64,000 nt of DNA from Yunchengibacter salinarum (GTDB lineage Bacteria > Pseudomonadota > Alphaproteobacteria > Sphingomonadales > Kordiimonadaceae): the NCBI RefSeq assembly GCF_037658235.1, contig NZ_JBBJLN010000003.1, forward strand, positions 266,913-330,912, in the 5' to 3' direction. Shown here piece by piece: positions 62,189-64,000 of this stretch (positions are counted from its first letter, which is position 1; each line of letters starts with the position of its first letter). Below the pieces are notes generated by a model. The model saw only the letters and a program-made list of their open reading frames with translations, did not search any database and had not been told where the DNA came from. The translations under genes and the position numbers were made by a program.

Positions 62189-63724
62189 ATGACAGGCGAT
62201 GAACGGAAAAAACAGAGAGTGGTGATCGCCGGCGGTGGCACGGCGGGCTGGATGACCGCGGCGCTTCTGGCGCGCACGCTGGGGCGGGTTCTGGATATCA
62301 CGCTGATCGAGTCCGACCAGATTGGCACCATCGGCGTGGGAGAGGCGACGATTCCACCGCTGTTGACCTATAACCAGCTTGCGGAAATAGACGAAGCCAC
62401 CTTCATGTCGAAGGTGCAGGCCACCTTCAAGCTGGGGATCGAATTCGTCAACTGGCGGGATGTGGACCATCGCTATATCCACTCCTTCGGGATAACCGGC
62501 AAGGATCACTGGACCGCAGGTTTCCAGCATTTCTGGCTGAAGGGCCTGGCGGAAGGCCATGCGCGCGATTATGGCGATTATTGCCTGGAACTGCGCGCGG
62601 CGGAGGAAAACCGGTTCGCCCACCTGCCCAAGCTGGGGCTGAATTACGCCTATCATGTGGATGCAACCCTTTATGCCGCCTTTCTGCGCCAGCGCGCGGA
62701 GGCGGATGGCGTGCGCCGTGTGGAAGGGAAGATCGACCATGTGACCACGCACCCGCAAAGCGGGGACATTGAAAGTGTGACACTGGCGGATGAAAGCGTC
62801 CATGCCGGTGACCTGTTCATAGACTGCACCGGGTTTCGCGGCCTGTTGATCGATCAGGCGCTGCATGTGGGATTTGAGGACTGGTCCCACTGGCTGCTGT
62901 GTGATTCCGCCCTTGCGGTGCAGACTGAGTCCACTGAAGCGCCCATACCCTATACGCGCTCCACCGCCCATGGCGCGGGCTGGCAGTGGCGCATTCCGCT
63001 GCAACACCGTGTGGGCAACGGGCTGGTGTTTTCCAGCCGTTACATGTCGGTGGACGAGGCCAGGGAAACGCTGCTGGCCAATCTGGACGGGCCGACCATC
63101 ACCGAGCCGTTCTCCCTGCGTTTCCGTACCGGTACACGCCACCAGCACTGGCATAAGAACTGTGTGGCCATCGGGTTGTCGGCGGCCTTTGTCGAGCCGC
63201 TGGAATCCACCGCCATTCATCTGATCCAACGCAGCATTACCCGCCTTTGCCGCATGTTCCCGCTTGATGGGGTGCGCCAGTCGGATGTGGATGAATTCAA
63301 TGCCCAAACCCGTTTCGAGCTGGAAAACATCCGCGACTTCATCATCCTGCACTATAAGGTGACGAACCGTCGGGACACGCGGTTCTGGCGCTATTGCCAG
63401 GATATGGAGGTGCCCGAAGACCTGGCCCACCGTATCCGGCTGTTCCGGGAAACCGGCCAGGTATTCCGCAAGCAGGATGAACTGTTTGCGGAAAACTCCT
63501 GGATTCAGGTCATGTTGGGGCAGGGTCTGATGCCGGAAGGGTATCATCCCATCGTCGATGCCATGCAGGGGCAGGAATTGCAGGCATTTCTTGACCATGT
63601 GGCGGACAATGTGGATCGCACCATGCGCGGCCTGCCGGTTCATGCCGATTATATCCGGCAATACTGCCCGGCTTCGCCGCCGAAGGACAAGGCCATGGCC
63701 AAGCCGGTGGCGGGCCATGCCTGA
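62189..63724 (+). CDS. Flavin-dependent tryptophan halogenase family protein
   Basis: 511 residues. The FAD-binding GGGTAGWMTAALLAR and GVGEATIPP are near the N-terminus. The lysine of TFKLGIEFVNW (K81) matches the conserved active-site Lys of the family, and GWQWRIPL carries the W-x-W-x-I-P motif. Although annotated as tryptophan halogenases, relatives in TonB/SapC sugar clusters have no proven halogenation role. Co-transcribed with the SapC and cupin genes. Confidence 0.88.
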   Translation: MTGDERKKQRVVIAGGGTAGWMTAALLARTLGRVLDITLIESDQIGTIGVGEATIPPLLTYNQLAEIDEATFMSKVQATFKLGIEFVNWRDVDHRYIHSFGITGKDHWTAGFQHFWLKGLAEGHARDYGDYCLELRAAEENRFAHLPKLGLNYAYHVDATLYAAFLRQRAEADGVRRVEGKIDHVTTHPQSGDIESVTLADESVHAGDLFIDCTGFRGLLIDQALHVGFEDWSHWLLCDSALAVQTESTEAPIPYTRSTAHGAGWQWRIPLQHRVGNGLVFSSRYMSVDEARETLLANLDGPTITEPFSLRFRTGTRHQHWHKNCVAIGLSAAFVEPLESTAIHLIQRSITRLCRMFPLDGVRQSDVDEFNAQTRFELENIRDFIILHYKVTNRRDTRFWRYCQDMEVPEDLAHRIRLFRETGQVFRKQDELFAENSWIQVMLGQGLMPEGYHPIVDAMQGQELQAFLDHVADNVDRTMRGLPVHADYIRQYCPASPPKDKAMAKPVAGHA

Positions 63725-63861
63725 CACAGTTGTCCGCCTTTTTGCTTCATTCTTTCATGCCGGATCAAGGCCAGCCCCACAGGGTGGCACCGGACCATTT
63801 CACACCGCGCCCGTATCGGAAAAACCTTCCGGCAGGGCGATCGAAAAATCGGAAAGGCGAT

Positions 63862-64000
63862 ATGATGCGTGATACGGACAGGGCCACACCGCGGCCCAAT
63901 GCGGTTGTTATATTGAGCACCATCGTTGCGGCGCTGGGCGGTTTTTTGTTCGGCTTTGACACTGCGGTGATTTCGGGCACCACGGGGGCGCTTGAGAGCG
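63862..64000 (+). CDS. Sugar-porter MFS transporter (5' part only)
   Basis: 46 codons are visible before the window ends. GGFLFGFDTAVISGT is the first-helix signature of the sugar porter family (glucose, xylose or similar). GGAAAGG precedes ATG at 63862; a second ATG follows directly. It probably imports the monosaccharide released by the glycosidases of this locus. Confidence 0.85.
   Translation, partial: MMRDTDRATPRPNAVVILSTIVAALGGFLFGFDTAVISGTTGALES

Noticed and set aside
61505..63727. A 740-residue minus-strand reading frame
   Set aside because: It is antisense to the cupin and halogenase genes; it is His/Arg/Gln-rich with no recognisable fold.

Overview
The window is about 64 kb of high-GC bacterial chromosome. 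Gene content and order (serC-serA-hisZ-purA, an alphaproteobacterial-type serC leader RNA, a sigma-32-type rpoH beside rluD, DUF1134, several TonB-dependent receptors) point to an alphaproteobacterium. The receptors together with SapC, a flavin halogenase and GH3/GH1 enzymes fit a Caulobacterales, Sphingomonadales or Kordiimonadales-like lineage. I cannot name the genus from sequence alone.

Layout. 1-27 kb is mostly core genome: the end of a serine hydrolase gene, an EF-hand lipoprotein, the serine/histidine/purine block, a tail-anchored pseudokinase and membrane partner, rluD-rpoH, a JAMM peptidase, DUF1134, an acyl-CoA ligase, a DUF302 protein, an Oar-like TonB receptor, sfsA, map, radC, a Nudix hydrolase, an amidohydrolase, purB, a CinA-like protein and an XRE/membrane pair. 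It ends at a tRNA-Leu(UAA).

27.6-44.8 kb is an accessory defence locus, an unusual type III CRISPR-Cas system. A five-gene operon encodes (i) a 1112-residue protein whose N-terminus looks like a DHH/NrN phosphodiesterase and whose C-terminus looks like a CorA-type membrane effector, (ii) a short Cas10 with GGDE in place of GGDD and no evident HD domain, and (iii-v) three RAMP proteins, two of them apparent domain fusions. Then come a CRISPR array, a reverse transcriptase-Cas1 fusion, a second array with a different repeat, Cas2 and Cas6. Both arrays read leftward from similar leaders lying directly upstream of RT-cas1 and of cas2-cas6. Beyond them are a PcfJ-like protein and a CARF-less Card1/Can2-like nuclease. 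CorA plus NrN suggests SAM-AMP-type signalling, with the phosphodiesterase fused to its own effector.

45-50 kb holds a phage CII-like regulator, a lipoprotein, a secreted RTX protein and an IS5-family element.

50.4-64 kb is a beta-glucoside utilisation locus: a GH3 enzyme, a LacI regulator, a GPH-type symporter, a GH1 beta-glucosidase and a TonB receptor, followed by SapC, a JmjC-like cupin, a flavin halogenase and the start of a sugar-porter MFS gene. Three near-identical palindromes (core AAGCGCTT or AAAGCGCTTT) precede the GH3, GH1 and receptor genes and are probably operators of the local LacI protein.
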